Shown here one piece after another: positions 41,553 through 55,208 of a DNA stretch of 64,000 bases. This DNA comes from Amoebidium appalachense. Lineage: Eukaryota > Ichthyosporea. The position numbers and the translations under genes are program-made. Below the pieces are notes generated by a model. The model worked only from the letters and a program-made list of their open reading frames with translations, ran no database searches and was not told the DNA's origin. Position 1 is the stretch's first letter. Each line of letters opens with the position of its first letter. The stretch spans positions 15,004,001 through 15,068,000 of the forward strand of contig CAVNZM010000002.1 in NCBI GenBank assembly GCA_963693365.1. The letters are read 5' to 3'.

Positions 41553-41713
41553 TTTTGGTTGGGGGGGGGGGGGGGGGGGGGGGGGGTAGCACTCACGGTT
41601 CAGCATGGGTGGGGATGTCGAAGAGCACGTAGACGTTGTCCTTTCCAAATCGGGTGACGTAGTTGATGGTGTGCCCATCCGTGTCATAGTGCGGGTGCGC
41701 TGGTGGAGGGCGG

Positions 41714-41768
<55 letters not shown>

Positions 41769-41857
41769 GGGGAGGTAATGTAGTGATGGTTAGGTGGGCG
41801 TATCGTAATATAATACCCATAGGGCTATACTGCATCTATCAGAGGTTTGCCCCTCCT

Positions 41858-41890
<33 letters not shown>

Positions 41891-41943
41891 ATAAAAGAGC
41901 AGGCGGCGGCGGTGACGATGGTGATAGTTTTTTTTTTTTTTTT

Positions 41944-41985
<42 letters not shown>

Positions 41986-42120
41986 GAGGGGAGAACTGTA
42001 CAGTGGGAAGTTCGAAGACGTACAATCTAAAGGTTCGATCCCTCTTGTTCCTTTAATTACTTATTCATGGTTAGAGAGCTGGAGCATTGGGGGAAAGGGG
42101 GGAGGGGGGGGGGTATCTGT

Positions 42121-42151
<31 letters not shown>

Positions 42152-42273
42152 GGGGGGGGGGGTGTCAGAATGTGCTTTTCAGTATGAAGTACACGTTATG
42201 ACTCTAACACAATGCAGAGTTCAAACCACACAGATGAGAGTATACATAATCAGCAGAGCCCTTCCTCGTTTAA

Positions 42274-42304
<31 letters not shown>

Positions 42305-43543
42305 TACCTGTGGACACGGCGCCTCCGACGTTATCCTCGAATTTGACTGGTCCAACGGTTGCTAGGGTCTCCTTATCAAATTCCATCACAAGAGGAATCT
42401 CGGTCATGGCTATGGCCTTGCCGCAGATCTCACCTGATAATAAAATGTTTAAAAAGGTTAAAAACAAGCGCCTATAGTTTACATGACTAGGTCAATTAAA
42501 CTCCATGGTGCATCAGTTTTATTGCACCTTTTTACCATGGCCACAAACATAGCAGTTTATGTGACATATGCCGGTGAGATCTTATAGGAAAACTCGAAAA
42601 GGTATCACCCTCCGCCAATCAAAACGCAATACACCACACCATATAAGGTTATGTACCAAATGGCAGACAATGCCATGTGAAGTTGCATGGGTGCCAATGG
42701 GTACCAGCACACTGCGACGTTAATTTTGAAAGCTGTGTTCTAGGATGCAAGCCACGGTCTGTGGGGGCTTTTCCTTGTGTGTGTGGATGTCTGTGTGTGT
42801 GTGTGTGTTGGCCGGGGGGGGGGGGGGGGGGGGGGGGGGATGGGAGGGGGAGCATACCAACATTCACATTGGCATTTTGGAAATCAGGCCGATCAATGAA
42901 CATCGATTTGGCCCTTCCAAATATGGAGCTGCACGGATCGGTGCCGAATTCAGGGACGGCAATCTTTCCAGCAGCGCGATGGGCACGCAAATTGGAGGAG
43001 TCGAGATAACGGTTGGTGTAGGATACCTTACCATCACCAAAGGTGAAGGCATAGAGCATGGACTGTGCGGAAAGAAATTGGGGGGACGGGGACGGGGATG
43101 GGTTAAAGGAGGGGGAAGAGGGGGGGGGGGGGGGGGGGGAGGGGAAGTGGGGAGAAGGGAGGAAGGAGGGAGCCGGGGGGGGGGAAGAAGGGGGGAAGGA
43201 GGGGGGAGAAAACGGAGGAAGAGGGGAGGTGGGGGGGAAGGGAGGAAAGGGGGGGAGGGGAGGATATGTCAAAATCCCGTCTTTGTCCAAGTCTGTTCAT
43301 GCAGCAGCTCCCCCCCCCCTCCCCCCCCCCCCCCCCCCCTCCCCTCCCTCCCTCCCTCCCTCCCCCGCCCCTTCTCTTCCCCCTCCCCCACGCCCACACA
43401 CACGCACACAAAGAGGGAGGGAGAGAGAGGGAGAGGGGGGAGGGGAGAGAGAGAAAGGGGAAAACAAACAGAGACAAAGGAAAAACCCAGGAATACACCC
43501 TGACTTTCTCCTTTATGGAAGAACTCTTGAACCCACAACGCTT

Positions 43544-43579
<36 letters not shown>

Positions 43580-43975
43580 CTTACCCACCCACCCACCCCC
43601 CAGCACACACACATACACCTCAGTACCCGCTTGCCCCTTCCACTACCACCTCCTCTTTCTACACCCAAGAAATCCCCCCCCCCCCCCCCTCCGCTCCCCG
43701 CCACCCCCCACCCACATACATCCACGGATTTCTTATTCCCCCCCCCCTCCCCCCCCTTCCCCCCCACAAAAAAATGCAGGAGTAAAAATTAAATAAATTT
43801 AAACCAAAATTAAAAAGCATAAAAACGCAGAAGACGGGAAAAAAGAGAGAAAAAAAAAGATTGCTCACAAACACGAGACGGTTATCAACCTCCAACACCA
43901 TACCCCGCCACTGGTCACTTCAGAAGCTTCATGTTTTCTCGACAACTTCCCACCATCCTTCATAACTTCTATCAC

Positions 43976-44020
<45 letters not shown>

Positions 44021-44230
44021 GAGGGGGGCTCAGACCTCACAGAAGAATTGATGTGTGTGTGTGGGTGAGCGCCTGTGACTGGGGGTCTCCAGTGTGTGCT
44101 CATTGGGTGGGGGGAGGGGGGGGGGGGGGGAGGGGGGGGAGGTGCATCCCTGGAACGAAAGAAAGGGGAAGGCAAACGGGCTTGCGTGGGTGAGTGACAG
44201 GTGCGTGTGTGTGTCTGCGCGCACGCGCGC

Positions 44231-44282
<52 letters not shown>

Positions 44283-45049
44283 TGTGCATGTTCGAAAGTT
44301 GAAATAGGGGGAGCAGGCACACACCTGGCCGTCAAACCAGTGCTTGAACTTTTCGTCACCGATCTCAAACAGTGAGGGCCCAGTGCGCAGCAGGGTGCCC
44401 TTAAGCCACGACGGTATGCTGCCCTTAACCTCACAGCTGGCCACCGTGGCTTCCTCCTGCACAAGTGGATCTCATTGTAAGTTAACTTAATCCTTTTCTT
44501 TTGAAGAAGAGGTTTGAGGCGGCAACGGGGCGGGGAAGGGGGGGGGGGGGGGGGGGGGGATGGGGACGGGGGGCGATGGGGGGGAAGAGGGGAGGGTGGA
44601 AGAGTGGGGGGGGGGGGGGGGGATGGAGTTGTTTGGGGGTGTGATGTGAGTGGCTGAGAGTGGGTAGGAGGACATTTGACAAGATCTGGGTAGCATACTT
44701 GTAGTGAACTCGGAATACCAGTAGAACGGAGTCTCACCTGTTGCAGGCGCAGGAATGGGAAGAAAGGGAGGAGGAGGGGCGGGGGGGAGGGAAGGGGGCT
44801 GGGTGGGTTTGCTCACGCATCTACTTGCGCTCGCACGATTCGGATTGACCAAAAAACGAAAGAAGACATGTACACGGCGCACACACAAATTCTCACACAT
44901 GCAGATGCACACACGCATGTGAGAAGCAACAAAAACACGCACACAGGCATACACATGCTCACACACACACACACACGCAACAAACATCGTTGAAGCACTC
45001 AACACACATGCACACACGTCGACGAGCTAAACATACACACACAAAAACA

Positions 45050-45104
<55 letters not shown>

Positions 45105-45250
45105 TCAGACATACACACACATACACACACCTTGAGAGAGGTGTACAGTAGCTCGCGCGGAGCCTCCGTCTGTGTCGCCATTCTTGACACAAGCACAGAA
45201 CTAAAACGCCGTGTTAGTGAGGTAATGCCTTGCCTAGAAGCACGTTTCAT
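35863..45250 (-). CDS. Carotenoid cleavage oxygenase (RPE65/BCO-like)
   Basis: Eleven exons on the minus strand: 45250-45131, 44456-44325, 43062-42858, 42433-42308, 41699-41597, 40981-40858, 39827-39732, 39082-38864, 37660-37466, 36677-36492, 35952-35863. All phases agree; 1596 nt, 531 aa, the usual family length. It is a non-heme Fe(II) enzyme that splits double bonds of carotenoids or related polyenes with O2. The four iron-binding His are all present: TAHPH (about 196), YMHSFG (250), [11 protein letters not shown] (326) and GLHGRF (526). Other signatures are [22 protein letters not shown], a DPCSSIF segment like the animal DPC motif, and [20 protein letters not shown]. An alternative start at 45181 would give 508 aa; the longer start adds a basic, Ser-rich N-terminus that may be a presequence. 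Introns are dominated by poly-C (sense strand) and (CA)n/(GT)n. Substrate cannot be told from sequence. Confidence 0.95.
41083..41222 (-). repeat. Cluster of SINE-like head motifs (carotenoid oxygenase intron 5)
   Basis: The head motif GGATGGGCTCTGCTTAT and close variants occur at about 41083-41098, 41143-41160 and 41204-41220, all on the minus strand and next to GT-rich DNA. They look like 5' fragments of the element family at 6526 and 42135. Confidence 0.45.
42135..42278 (-). repeat. SINE-like dispersed element, copy D (carotenoid oxygenase intron 4)
   Basis: On the minus strand: GAGGAAGGGCTCTGCTGAT, then CTGTGTGGTTTGAACTCTGC, GTGTACTTCATACTG, GCACATTCTGACA, a C-run (42136-42162 on plus is G) and (CA)n. 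It aligns along its length with copy C at 6526 and copy E at 62345. The element lies inside intron 4 in the same orientation as the gene. Confidence 0.6.
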
Positions 45251-45829
45251 GTGTAACAAACACCTACAAACACAACCTTCTTCAAGCTTCAAGCTGGAAG
45301 TTCCTCAAATTATACATTCCACCTGGACTTTCAAAAGTTTTCCGCATATTTGTTTTGTCCATCTAGATTATTTGTGCATTCCTATTGGCTCCACAAGAAA
45401 GAACCAATCACTGAGAGGTTTAGCTCACGATGACGCAACAGGCAACCAATAGGAGCTCTTGAAAACCCACGAATCGAATTGAGCAGTTCGTTTACACCAT
45501 GGACTCCGACGCACCACTGTGTGACACGTGTACAGCAGCTACAGCTGCGTGCACGTGTATGTGGGAGCTATTGGTCAAGCACTAAACGCTTGCCTAGGCC
45601 TGTTGAAATCCCATTGCTGCTAAGGACAACGGTTTCATTTACACCAAAAATAAGAGAGCAGAGATGCCCACGTCGCCCGTGCATGGAACTTCAACACGCA
45701 CACACCGGTGCCAAACGCACACGCACACGCAGGCGCACCGTGACAAACACCGTGGCCTGGCACGGCCACACGCACACGCAAAAAGACACACACACACACG
45801 TGCACACAGACACACACAGGCACACATGG

Positions 45830-45912
<83 letters not shown>

Positions 45913-46390
45913 CACACACACACACATGCACGTAATAACATATGGACGCACACGTGCACACATCGACACCGGTTACAATCGTACACACGTGTTACACACA
46001 CACACACACACACAAACATATGGACACACGCACACACACACACGCACACTTGCAAACATATGGACAAACGCACAGATCTACACCTCTACACACGTACGTA
46101 TGTCAGTGGCATGTGGCACTGCTTACACACACGCACACGGCCACATACACAGACGCACACAATTGCAAACATATTCCGTGAGCACTAGTAAACACACGTG
46201 CACGTGCACGCATTCACCACACACGCACGCACATGTAACTATCTATATGTACACACATTTGCACATACACACATGTACACCCACACGCACGCGCATACAC
46301 CCATTTGCACGCAAACACACCACACGCACCCACACACCCACACACCCACACACACACACCCACACGCACACACACACCCACACACACAAA

Positions 46391-46461
<71 letters not shown>

Positions 46462-46977
46462 CACACACACAGTTTGCAGAAAGGTCTGCTTTAAGCATAA
46501 CTGTTTCTGCTGACGGCAGCAGAACTTCCTTGCTAAACCAGAATCGAATGATCCAATAAAAATTTCTCTTACCCACCGGCGTGGCTGGGGTTGATACCCT
46601 GGGCAAAGTGTGTCCATATGGTTAGGATTGTTATAGGTGTGTTAGTTTAGCTACTCACATCGTAGCACCCTAGCTAGAGTACTGTCAGTGCTGGGTGGAA
46701 GACGGTAGTTCTCCCTGAGGGCCCCTAGGGGTACCTCCGGGAACAAAACGGTATAAGATAAAAATAAAATTTTCTCAGGCTGCAGAAACATTCTGCGCTT
46801 TTTGCCAGAATTATCAGCAAAGCAGTAGCTTAGTAGACAGTTTTATTGGTGCAAAAAGCAAAATACTTCTGGAAAGGGCAAAATTTATGTCATCCTGCAA
46901 AAGGATCACTGAGTTTAAAAATTACTAGAGTCTGTGCTGAGCAGGGTGAATCTGCTGTGGTTGGGTCCTGCAAATCG

Positions 46978-47029
<52 letters not shown>

Positions 47030-47133
47030 GGGGGCCGCTGCTGTAAGCATTATTCGAAGCTGGATCTATGAGGTAGGATGGATTTGCTAAGCCACCCCCG
47101 GCCCCTCCCCCCCCCCCTCCCTCCCTCCCTCCC

Positions 47134-47175
<42 letters not shown>

Positions 47176-47444
47176 ACACACACACACCCTGCCAATGACA
47201 CCACCACCACCACCACACACACACATACCATGACCTCACCCTGAGCCTAAAGTTGTTGTATTCTACTAGCAGCCTAAGTATCTGACTGATTAGCCATTAA
47301 TGGAAATTCTGGCGGGAAGTTTTAGTGCGCAAAAAAAGTCTTTATAAACCTATTAAAAAAGTAGGAATATCGAAAGCAGACGTCATTATGTTAATTACTG
47401 CGGTGATATTGAGGTATAATAACTCACGTGAAGTGACAGTCCCC

Positions 47445-47478
<34 letters not shown>

Positions 47479-47805
47479 AGTGTGCCGCCCCTCCTCCTTC
47501 CCCTGCCCTCCACCTCCCCCTCTTCACTGTGCAGCCCAACCCTGTGAATGATGTTTATTGCATGTTGCAGTCTAAAACACGCCGTGTTTTAGCAGCGACG
47601 TCACTTCCAACTCATATATCACATCGTCGTCTCGGTGAATCACAAAGAACAGCCGAAGAACTCTCATCAGAATTCTCATTCTCATCTCATATATTTTTAT
47701 GTCATTCAAAAATCAAAATATTCAGTATATCCCAACATGCGTCTATCACACAAACACGCAAATTGTACTATAGGCAGGCACGTTACATCCATTCACCGCC
47801 TGACA
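45251..47805. other. Intergenic region upstream of the carotenoid oxygenase gene
   Basis: CCAAT-type boxes lie at about 45383, 45405 and 45445, within 0.2 kb of the carotenoid oxygenase start, and probably belong to its promoter. A plus-strand mini-ORF of 28 codons (45499-45585, ATG in a good context, Cys-rich) follows. 45700-46475 is (CA)n-rich with short recurring ACATATGGAC units. 46659-46757 is a dispersed repeat. Poly-G lies at 46980-47028, poly-C at 47138-47175 and 47442-47478. Small open islands (around 46560-46620 and 47040-47100, minus) are not enough for a gene call. Confidence 0.6.
46659..46757 (+). repeat. Dispersed repeat, copy 2 (partner of 28163-28262)
   Basis: About 100 bp homologous to the end of the degenerate ORF and its downstream motif at 28163-28262. 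The best conserved part is CCCCTAGGGGTACCTCCGGG followed by AACAAAACGGTATA. Here the reading frame is not kept, so this copy is more decayed or is truncated. Confidence 0.6.
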
Positions 47806-49842
47806 CTACTGATCACTAATTGTTGGTTTCTGCCGGGATGTGCATATCTTTCCGGAGGTGAGGGTGGGGGGTGGGAGTGGGGGCGCGGTGGTTATTGTTG
47901 CCTTAGTAGTGGTGGTGGTGCGAGAAGAAGTGGTTGTGGTGGTGGTGGTAAGAGGGGGTAGGGGAGCTTTTCCGTGCCAGCAGGTTGCCACGAAAGGATG
48001 CACCCAGGCTGGAAAACCCAAAGCGTCTATCTGTTGTTTTGCAGTGTCGCTAAGTGGCCACAGCCAGTGGGTTTCGAAAAACCGAATCAGATTCCGGTTG
48101 ACGGCCTTGGACATGCGACAGCCATCTGATCGAATCTCTCCTGCCCGTTTTCGATTTTTGATGTCGGGTACGTGGCGACATATTCCTGCTGAAGTTTGAT
48201 GAGGGGGGGTCCAACCAAATTCGTCCGAAATTTCAACGTACATTTCGATGCCGGTCCAGGGGTCCCTACCGTCGTATTTTGTCTGTTTGCACCAGTCGAT
48301 GAGCCGGGATTTGCGCCAAGGACGGGATAGGCGAATATTGGCGTCTCCCGGTTTGCACCTGTTTCGTGCCGGGGGAAGGGGGGAGGGGGAGAGGGGGTGG
48401 AGGGGGGGGGGGGGGGGGTTGAGTCAGAAGTCAGAAAGTGATGCAGGGTTTCATTTTCTCCCCTCTTAATGTGCGCCAAAAAATAATGTCTGCTTTCAAT
48501 TTTCTCCCTGGTTTTTCAATAGCGGTTCTTTTTTTTTTTTAAAAAAAAAAAGATCCCTTCTTTCTTCCCGTTCTTTTTAATCTTTTGTCGAGCGAGGGGG
48601 TGGGTGGGGTGGGGGGGTTGTTTGGGGGGGGGGGGGGAGGGAGGGAGGGAGGGAGAGGAGGGGGAAGCTTAGAGAGGGGGTGGGTGGGTGGGGGGGGGGG
48701 GGGGGGGAGGGGGGGAGGAGAGTGGGGGAGGAAGGATGTGCATTTCAGGACCACGTCTATGCAATGGTGACTTTTTAAAACGGCACCATATGATATGGGG
48801 TCTGTGGACTCATCTCCATACCCACCTAGTCAAACTTTCAAAAGCAAAACGAGCCATAAACACAGGTATGAGCAATCATACAACCACCCATCCACCTTCC
48901 TTCGACCACAAGAGTGAAAATGTTCACCGTCACCTCCTCATCTTCGGGCATTATCATTGGCTGGTACTGGTGGTTGTGCCCCAACTCATGGAAAACCCCC
49001 CCCACATGAAATCCGAATGTTTGTTCGAAATGTCGAAAATACCGGAAGAGTGCGGCAAATTTGCGTAAATTGGGTACCCGGCGTGCATCCAGTTTGTAAC
49101 GTGCTGCATATCGAAAACGAATCTCTCGGGGCGCGGTCTATCTGTAGACATATTTGCCAATCTCGCCTGCGAATCGACAACGCGATTCCAAAAATCGACT
49201 AGGCCATACAGGGTTTTCAATTTGCGCAATCATCGACCGCGGCGGTGAAAATGATCTTATCGCTGCCGATTTCGGCAGTTGGAGCAAAGTTTCCCTTGTT
49301 GGAGGTCATGGCGGCCCATTCCTGCGATTTGATTGGTTAGTGGTGTTAGCAGACTTTCTGATTGGTTGAATGAAGGGGGGTGGGGAGGGCAGGGTGGAAA
49401 TTTGGATGATGCACACACACAAATCAGAGAGCGAATCTGTGGAATCCTTATAAAGAGAAATATTTAATCCCATCAGCAAACCCCGGGAGGGGGGGAGGGG
49501 GAGGGAGGGGGGAGGGGGGGGGGTAGAGATATTTCGCCATCGGCCCACGATCCCCCTCCCCCCCCCCCAAAAAAACCCTTCTCCCCTCCCTTCCTCCCCC
49601 CCCCCCCCCCCCCCCCCCGCCCCCGCCCCCCCCAAATCTCCCCCCCTCCCCCTCCCCCAAAACACTGCCTAATCCCGAAGGCGTTCATCTATGTCTCTTT
49701 ACCAGAAGTTTATATTCTCCCCCCACCCCCCTCCCCTCCCCTCCCCCCCGTTTACAAAAGGACCAGCCTTGTTTGCCACTTTTCCACGAGTGGAATAACC
49801 GTGTTATGCTGCAAATCTCAGAGCCTCCCCCCCCCCCCCCCC

Positions 49843-49873
<31 letters not shown>

Positions 49874-52107
49874 CCCCCCCCCCCCCCTCCTGTCCTCCCC
49901 TCTCCCCCCCCCCCCCCACCCCTGCGCCCCGCCCTCTGGCAGCCACCGCAGCTCCATACACACCATTAGACACAGTCACACAAAACCATATCAGGGTCTT
50001 CAAAGCACACAAGAAGCACGTAGCACGAAAATCACTGTGTGCATGCATACCTCGGTGGTGGTCTTGCCAAACACATACGTCATCATGGGCACGGCATTTT
50101 CAATCGTCACATTGATTGCCCCGATATTTGTGCGGGGTGGGACGCGAACGTATATTGGGCCGCCCAGCGAATTGGCGATTTTCGTTCCGGTGGCTTCTAG
50201 TTGTGCGTTGGTGAAGATTCGGTACATTCGCCCTGGGAACCGCCTCCAAACACCCGATTCTGAATTTTTTTAGGACGAAGGTGTGAGTATTTGGGACAAT
50301 TGTAAGTTGTTAAATCAGTCACTATACGTTTGCGCGTGTTTTTGTGTGTTGAATCGATTCAATGCGCACCAGACTAGGGTTGACATTGCGACTAAGGGGC
50401 TGCTTCGATTTTACCTGCTTTCTTCTTTTTCAGAGAAGGGCATCTGAAGGGAGGGAGGGGGGGGGGGGGGGGGGGGGGGGGGATGGCAACGGAAGGAAGT
50501 GTAAAATGGTCCAAAGCAAAGTGCCATGCCATATCAGACCCACGCAGAATTCTATGTGTGTCCACCTTTTTTTTTTTTTTTTTTTTTTTTTTGCCCCTAT
50601 CTTTCTTTTAGTTCTTTTTTATTACTTTTCAGGTTCTTACTTTTCTTTCTTTCCTGTTTTTACGCCCTTTTTCTTTTCTTTCTTTTCTTCTTTCTTTCTT
50701 TCTTTCTTTTTTTTTTACCCTCCTTTTTACGTCGGGGAGGGGGGGGGGGGGGGAGGGGGGGGGGGGTCATACGTGTTTCCAACTAATATCCTCGTGGATT
50801 CCAATTTGGGTAGATATACTGCGTTTATGCTGACTGTAATCGAAGGGTTTTTGGGCGCGTTGCATGCACCGGGGAATGTGTTGGCAGACGGAATTGCGAC
50901 GACATCGTCTATGGGATATCTGGTGGATATGATTTCTTGAACCTGTGAAATTTGGGAAAAGTTGTAGTTTGGTGAGATATACAAAAACATAGTGTGTAAA
51001 TGACCTCAACATGTACCGACTCGGGAACATGTGGCTGAGGAACTGCTCTGAAGGCTTTGCATACTAGCCCCCTCGCCCCTCCCCTCCCCTCCCCAACAGC
51101 AACGTCTCTCTCTCTCTTTCTTCCCTCCTGCCCCATATTTCTTTCCCATCATTGAATCCGCTACATAATTCACATTGCCGTACAAAACGCTAAATACCCC
51201 TCCCCCCTCCCCCCCTTCCCCCCATCCTTTTCCAGGTCTTCTCTCCCCATATTCCATTCCCATCCAGTGCAAACATACACACGTACACACGTGTCTCAAG
51301 ACAACTTACACATATATAATAATATGCATCACACAGCTACACCGCAACACGATAACAAACACACACTCGCCCACGCCAACATCACTGCCATACCCACGCC
51401 CACCCACACGCACACACACACAGTACTCACACAAAAGCACACATGCACCCCCCCCCCCCCCCCCCCCCCCAACACACACACAGCCACAACCCCCACTCCC
51501 CCTCCCCCTTCCCCCCACACACACCTGGAACGTGAGCGCCGCAATCCCATTCGTCTTTGGAATCTCATTCGTTTCAGACGCAACCACATCCCATTTTCCA
51601 ATTGCTTTCATCAGATCGCTTGCAGTGTTCACCACCCCCTTAACCACACTATCAGCCGCAAATGCACTGGGCTCTGTGTGAATGCGTTAAGGGCGAGTTG
51701 GATGGTTTTGGCTGTGGCAATGTTCGCGGCGTCTCCTTCGACTGTAGACTGGGCCAGAAGTTGAGATGAAGAAAGCGCTGGATCAGCTGTGCCTGGTGGG
51801 TGTTAAAATCTAAGCGGGTAACTTCATTGGTTCTTGGTAGATGATGGTACTTTGCAAGTTGCGTTGTGCATGTGGTTTCGGATTGATGCAGATTTTTGTA
51901 TTTCCAATTTTGTGTGTGTTCTGACAGGGAGGAAGATGGGGTCATGCATGTAGTTTTTTTTCTTTTTTTTTTTTTTTCTTTTCCTTTTAGGGGTTTGTTG
52001 GGGGGGGGGGGAGGGGATGGGGAGGGGGGAAGGGGAAGAGTACGGCCTTTTGTGGACGTGGTGCTGCCTATTGCTATCAATAATGATTGAGCAAGGAAAG
52101 ATCCCGC

Positions 52108-52187
<80 letters not shown>

Positions 52188-52965
52188 ACACGCGCGCACG
52201 TGCACGTTCGTGCGCGTGTGTGCGTGCGTGTGTGCGTCCATGCGTGTGTGCGTGCGTGCTCATGGGGAAGGTGGGGGCACGGGTGGGGGGGCGGGTATGG
52301 GGGATGGGGTGGAGTGGGGAAGAGATACCCCTAAGGGTTGCTGGAGTCGGAGCGAGGGAATAACCGGAGTGAGCAGGGACAAAGACACTGAGAACGACAA
52401 GACGGGGAGATTCCTTTTTTTCTTTCTTGTGTGTGTGTGTGGTGGTGGTGAAGGTTGTGTGCATGTGTGTGTGTGTGTGCGGGGGGAGAGGGGGGGGGGG
52501 GGGGGGGGCGGGGGCTGATGGATGGGTGGATGGGGGAAGAGGGGTGGGGATGGATGGCGGGGGGGGGGGGGGGGGGGGGGAGGGGGGGGAGGGGGGGGAC
52601 CTACTCATGATCACTTTACACCTTGTGTCTAGAAGAGAAATAGCAGAGCCCGGGTTCTGCCAAGCGGTACGTCTGCTGATTCCAGGCCAATCCGTAGCGA
52701 GCAAAAAGGCGATTGGCTACAAACTCATCAATAGGAGTGGACCAGGCTTGGGCTCCAGTTATCAGAACACCACCCTGTGAGAGAGATATTGGTGTGAGCG
52801 TTTTGCAGGCATAATGAAACTGCTAATGTTTTGTGTAACACATTGGGCTTGGGCCGGGTGTTAGCCTTCAACACGGCCCCAAGAAAATACTCTGTGTACT
52901 GCGCAACAGATTTTGCCTGGAGTGGGAAGACTTAGAACCTCTGGGGGATGGGTGCATGGTTGTGT

Positions 52966-53015
<50 letters not shown>

Positions 53016-54297
53016 TGAGGCTCGTGTACTACGATGATGATGTGTGGGGGGCAGTTTTGGTGTATGTGTGGGTTGGTGAAACACGTGTTTCCACATGCTA
53101 AAAATGCTTTCGCTCTATGTGTGCACGTGGCATACTGCAAAATGGGGAGGGGGGAAAGGGGACGATTGGGAGGTTTTTTTGTATTTTTTTTTTTTTAAGG
53201 GGGGGCGAGGGATTGGGGGATGGGGGGACGAGAGGTTGACCCTCGGATACTTACACTGGCTCACCAAAATATATGAAAAGAAGCCACGACATACAACAGA
53301 AGGCGGTCAAAGTTCTACATAGAAGACACAGAGCCATATGAAAAAGCAAACAAATGAGATCGTCTATGTGCGTACAAAGTGGGAGAACGTGTGGGAGAGG
53401 AGGGGGGCGAGGGGAGACGAGGTAAGGGGGCATGGGGGGATGGGGGAGGAGGAGGAGAGAAAGGGGGAAGGGGGGGAGGGGGGGGAGGGGTCTTTTAGGG
53501 TGGCACGGGTGCAGGATGTTGTCGTGTAAGGGAGGGGGTTAAGACACCTTGAGCACGAACTCCAAAATGTTCAAGTTGATGTCACGTGCACTGCACATGT
53601 AGACACTGTAGGCCTCGGCAGTCACATCCAATGGACCCACCAGAGTGTTGCTGATGGAGGCTAGGGCAAGAGTTGAACGCTTGGACGTGGTCCAGCCTTG
53701 GTCAGGCTGCAGGCCTACACGGGGCACCTGTGTAGGTGTGTGTGTGTTGGGGGGGGGGGGGGGGGGGGGAGGGGGGGGGAGGGGGGGGGGAGGGGAAGAG
53801 CCTTAGGGGCGGAGGGGAAGGGGGGAGTGAGGGGGAAAGAGAGAGACAAGAGTGGGAAGGGGAGTGTCGGTGTGTATAGATTCGGGACGAATGCCTTAAA
53901 GTTACGTTGTGAGCGTCTGAATGTGTATTTGGAAAGCTGGAACGGGGGAGAAGGGGAAGAACGTTCGGAGAAATTAGGTGGAAGTGGGAGAGGGTTGGTG
54001 CAGTTTGGGGGGGGGGGGGGGGGGGGGGGTTGGAGCAAGGGGCGCGGGGGATGGGGGGGGGGGGGGGGGGGGGGGAGGGGGGAGGTAAGAAGGATATTGT
54101 CCTGCAGGCCAGAGACAACCGTTCTGAATGTTGAACCACGCAAATTAGGGTATCAGATGACTGGGGGGGAGGGAGGGGGGGATCCGGAGGGAGAGGGGGG
54201 AGGGAAGGGGGGGGAGGGGGGGGGGAGTGTGTCACAGGGAGGAGGGTCGTGTGAGTGAGCAAACGAAGAGTCTTTCGCAGAGAGCACGGCCTTGATG

Positions 54298-54332
<35 letters not shown>

Positions 54333-55138
54333 AGAGGGAGGGTGGGGAGGAGAGTTGGGGGGTAGCCGGGGAGGGGGGAGGAGGGGATGGAGGGTAAGAG
54401 GCTATCGGGCGGGGAGGGGGGGGGGGGGGAGGGGAGGGGGGAGGAGGGGAGGAGGGAGGAGGGGAGGGGGGAGGAGGGGAGGGGGGAGGGGAGGTGGGGG
54501 GGGGGTTGTTACGGTCACTAGGAACTTTGCAAGCACTCACCTCACCCGTCGTCTTGCTCAGCACCACAGCAGCATTGAAAATGAGTTTCCCCGTGTCCTT
54601 GGTGTCGATGGACCCGAGACTGGCCTCATGGCCAAATCCAAGCACATACCCTTGCCCCGCACGGATTAACCCGGCATATATATCGGGACTATCTCCTTGC
54701 TCCCACCCCAAAGGAACGGCATATGGACCCAACAGGCCTAGAATAGAATAGTAGCCACTGGATGATGCTTTGATGGTCGATACGCTGGCTGTGAGGGCTT
54801 AAACAGGTCGGAGTTGTCGAGGTTCCATGATGCTTAACATGAATGAATGTTTTGGTTAGATCGGTCGATATGAACTATTCAAGGACTATGTACGTACGCA
54901 GAGTTCATGTCACTGCGGTTGGGACAGGGGAAAATGCAGACTCAGTTCAGCTCAAGGTCTACTATATTTATCATAAAGACAGACAAAAAAAAAAAAAAAA
55001 ATGAAACTTGACGTTTCTTAGTTAGATAGCCTTCTACGATAGGAAATGAAGGTGTTTTGGGATAAAAATGGTTGTGGTGCACCACATTGACCACAATTTT
55101 ATGTACCGGTGGTTGGCAGGCCGCAGTGGTGTTCGTGG

Positions 55139-55208
<70 letters not shown>

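Noticed and set aside
41995-42060. tRNA-like GGTTCGATCCC near 42030
   Set aside because: It resembles a T-loop, but no acceptor, D or anticodon stems can be formed around it.
44999-45292. Longer start of the carotenoid oxygenase at 45292
   Set aside because: The codon is TTG. ATG codons at 45250 and 45181 are the realistic starts.
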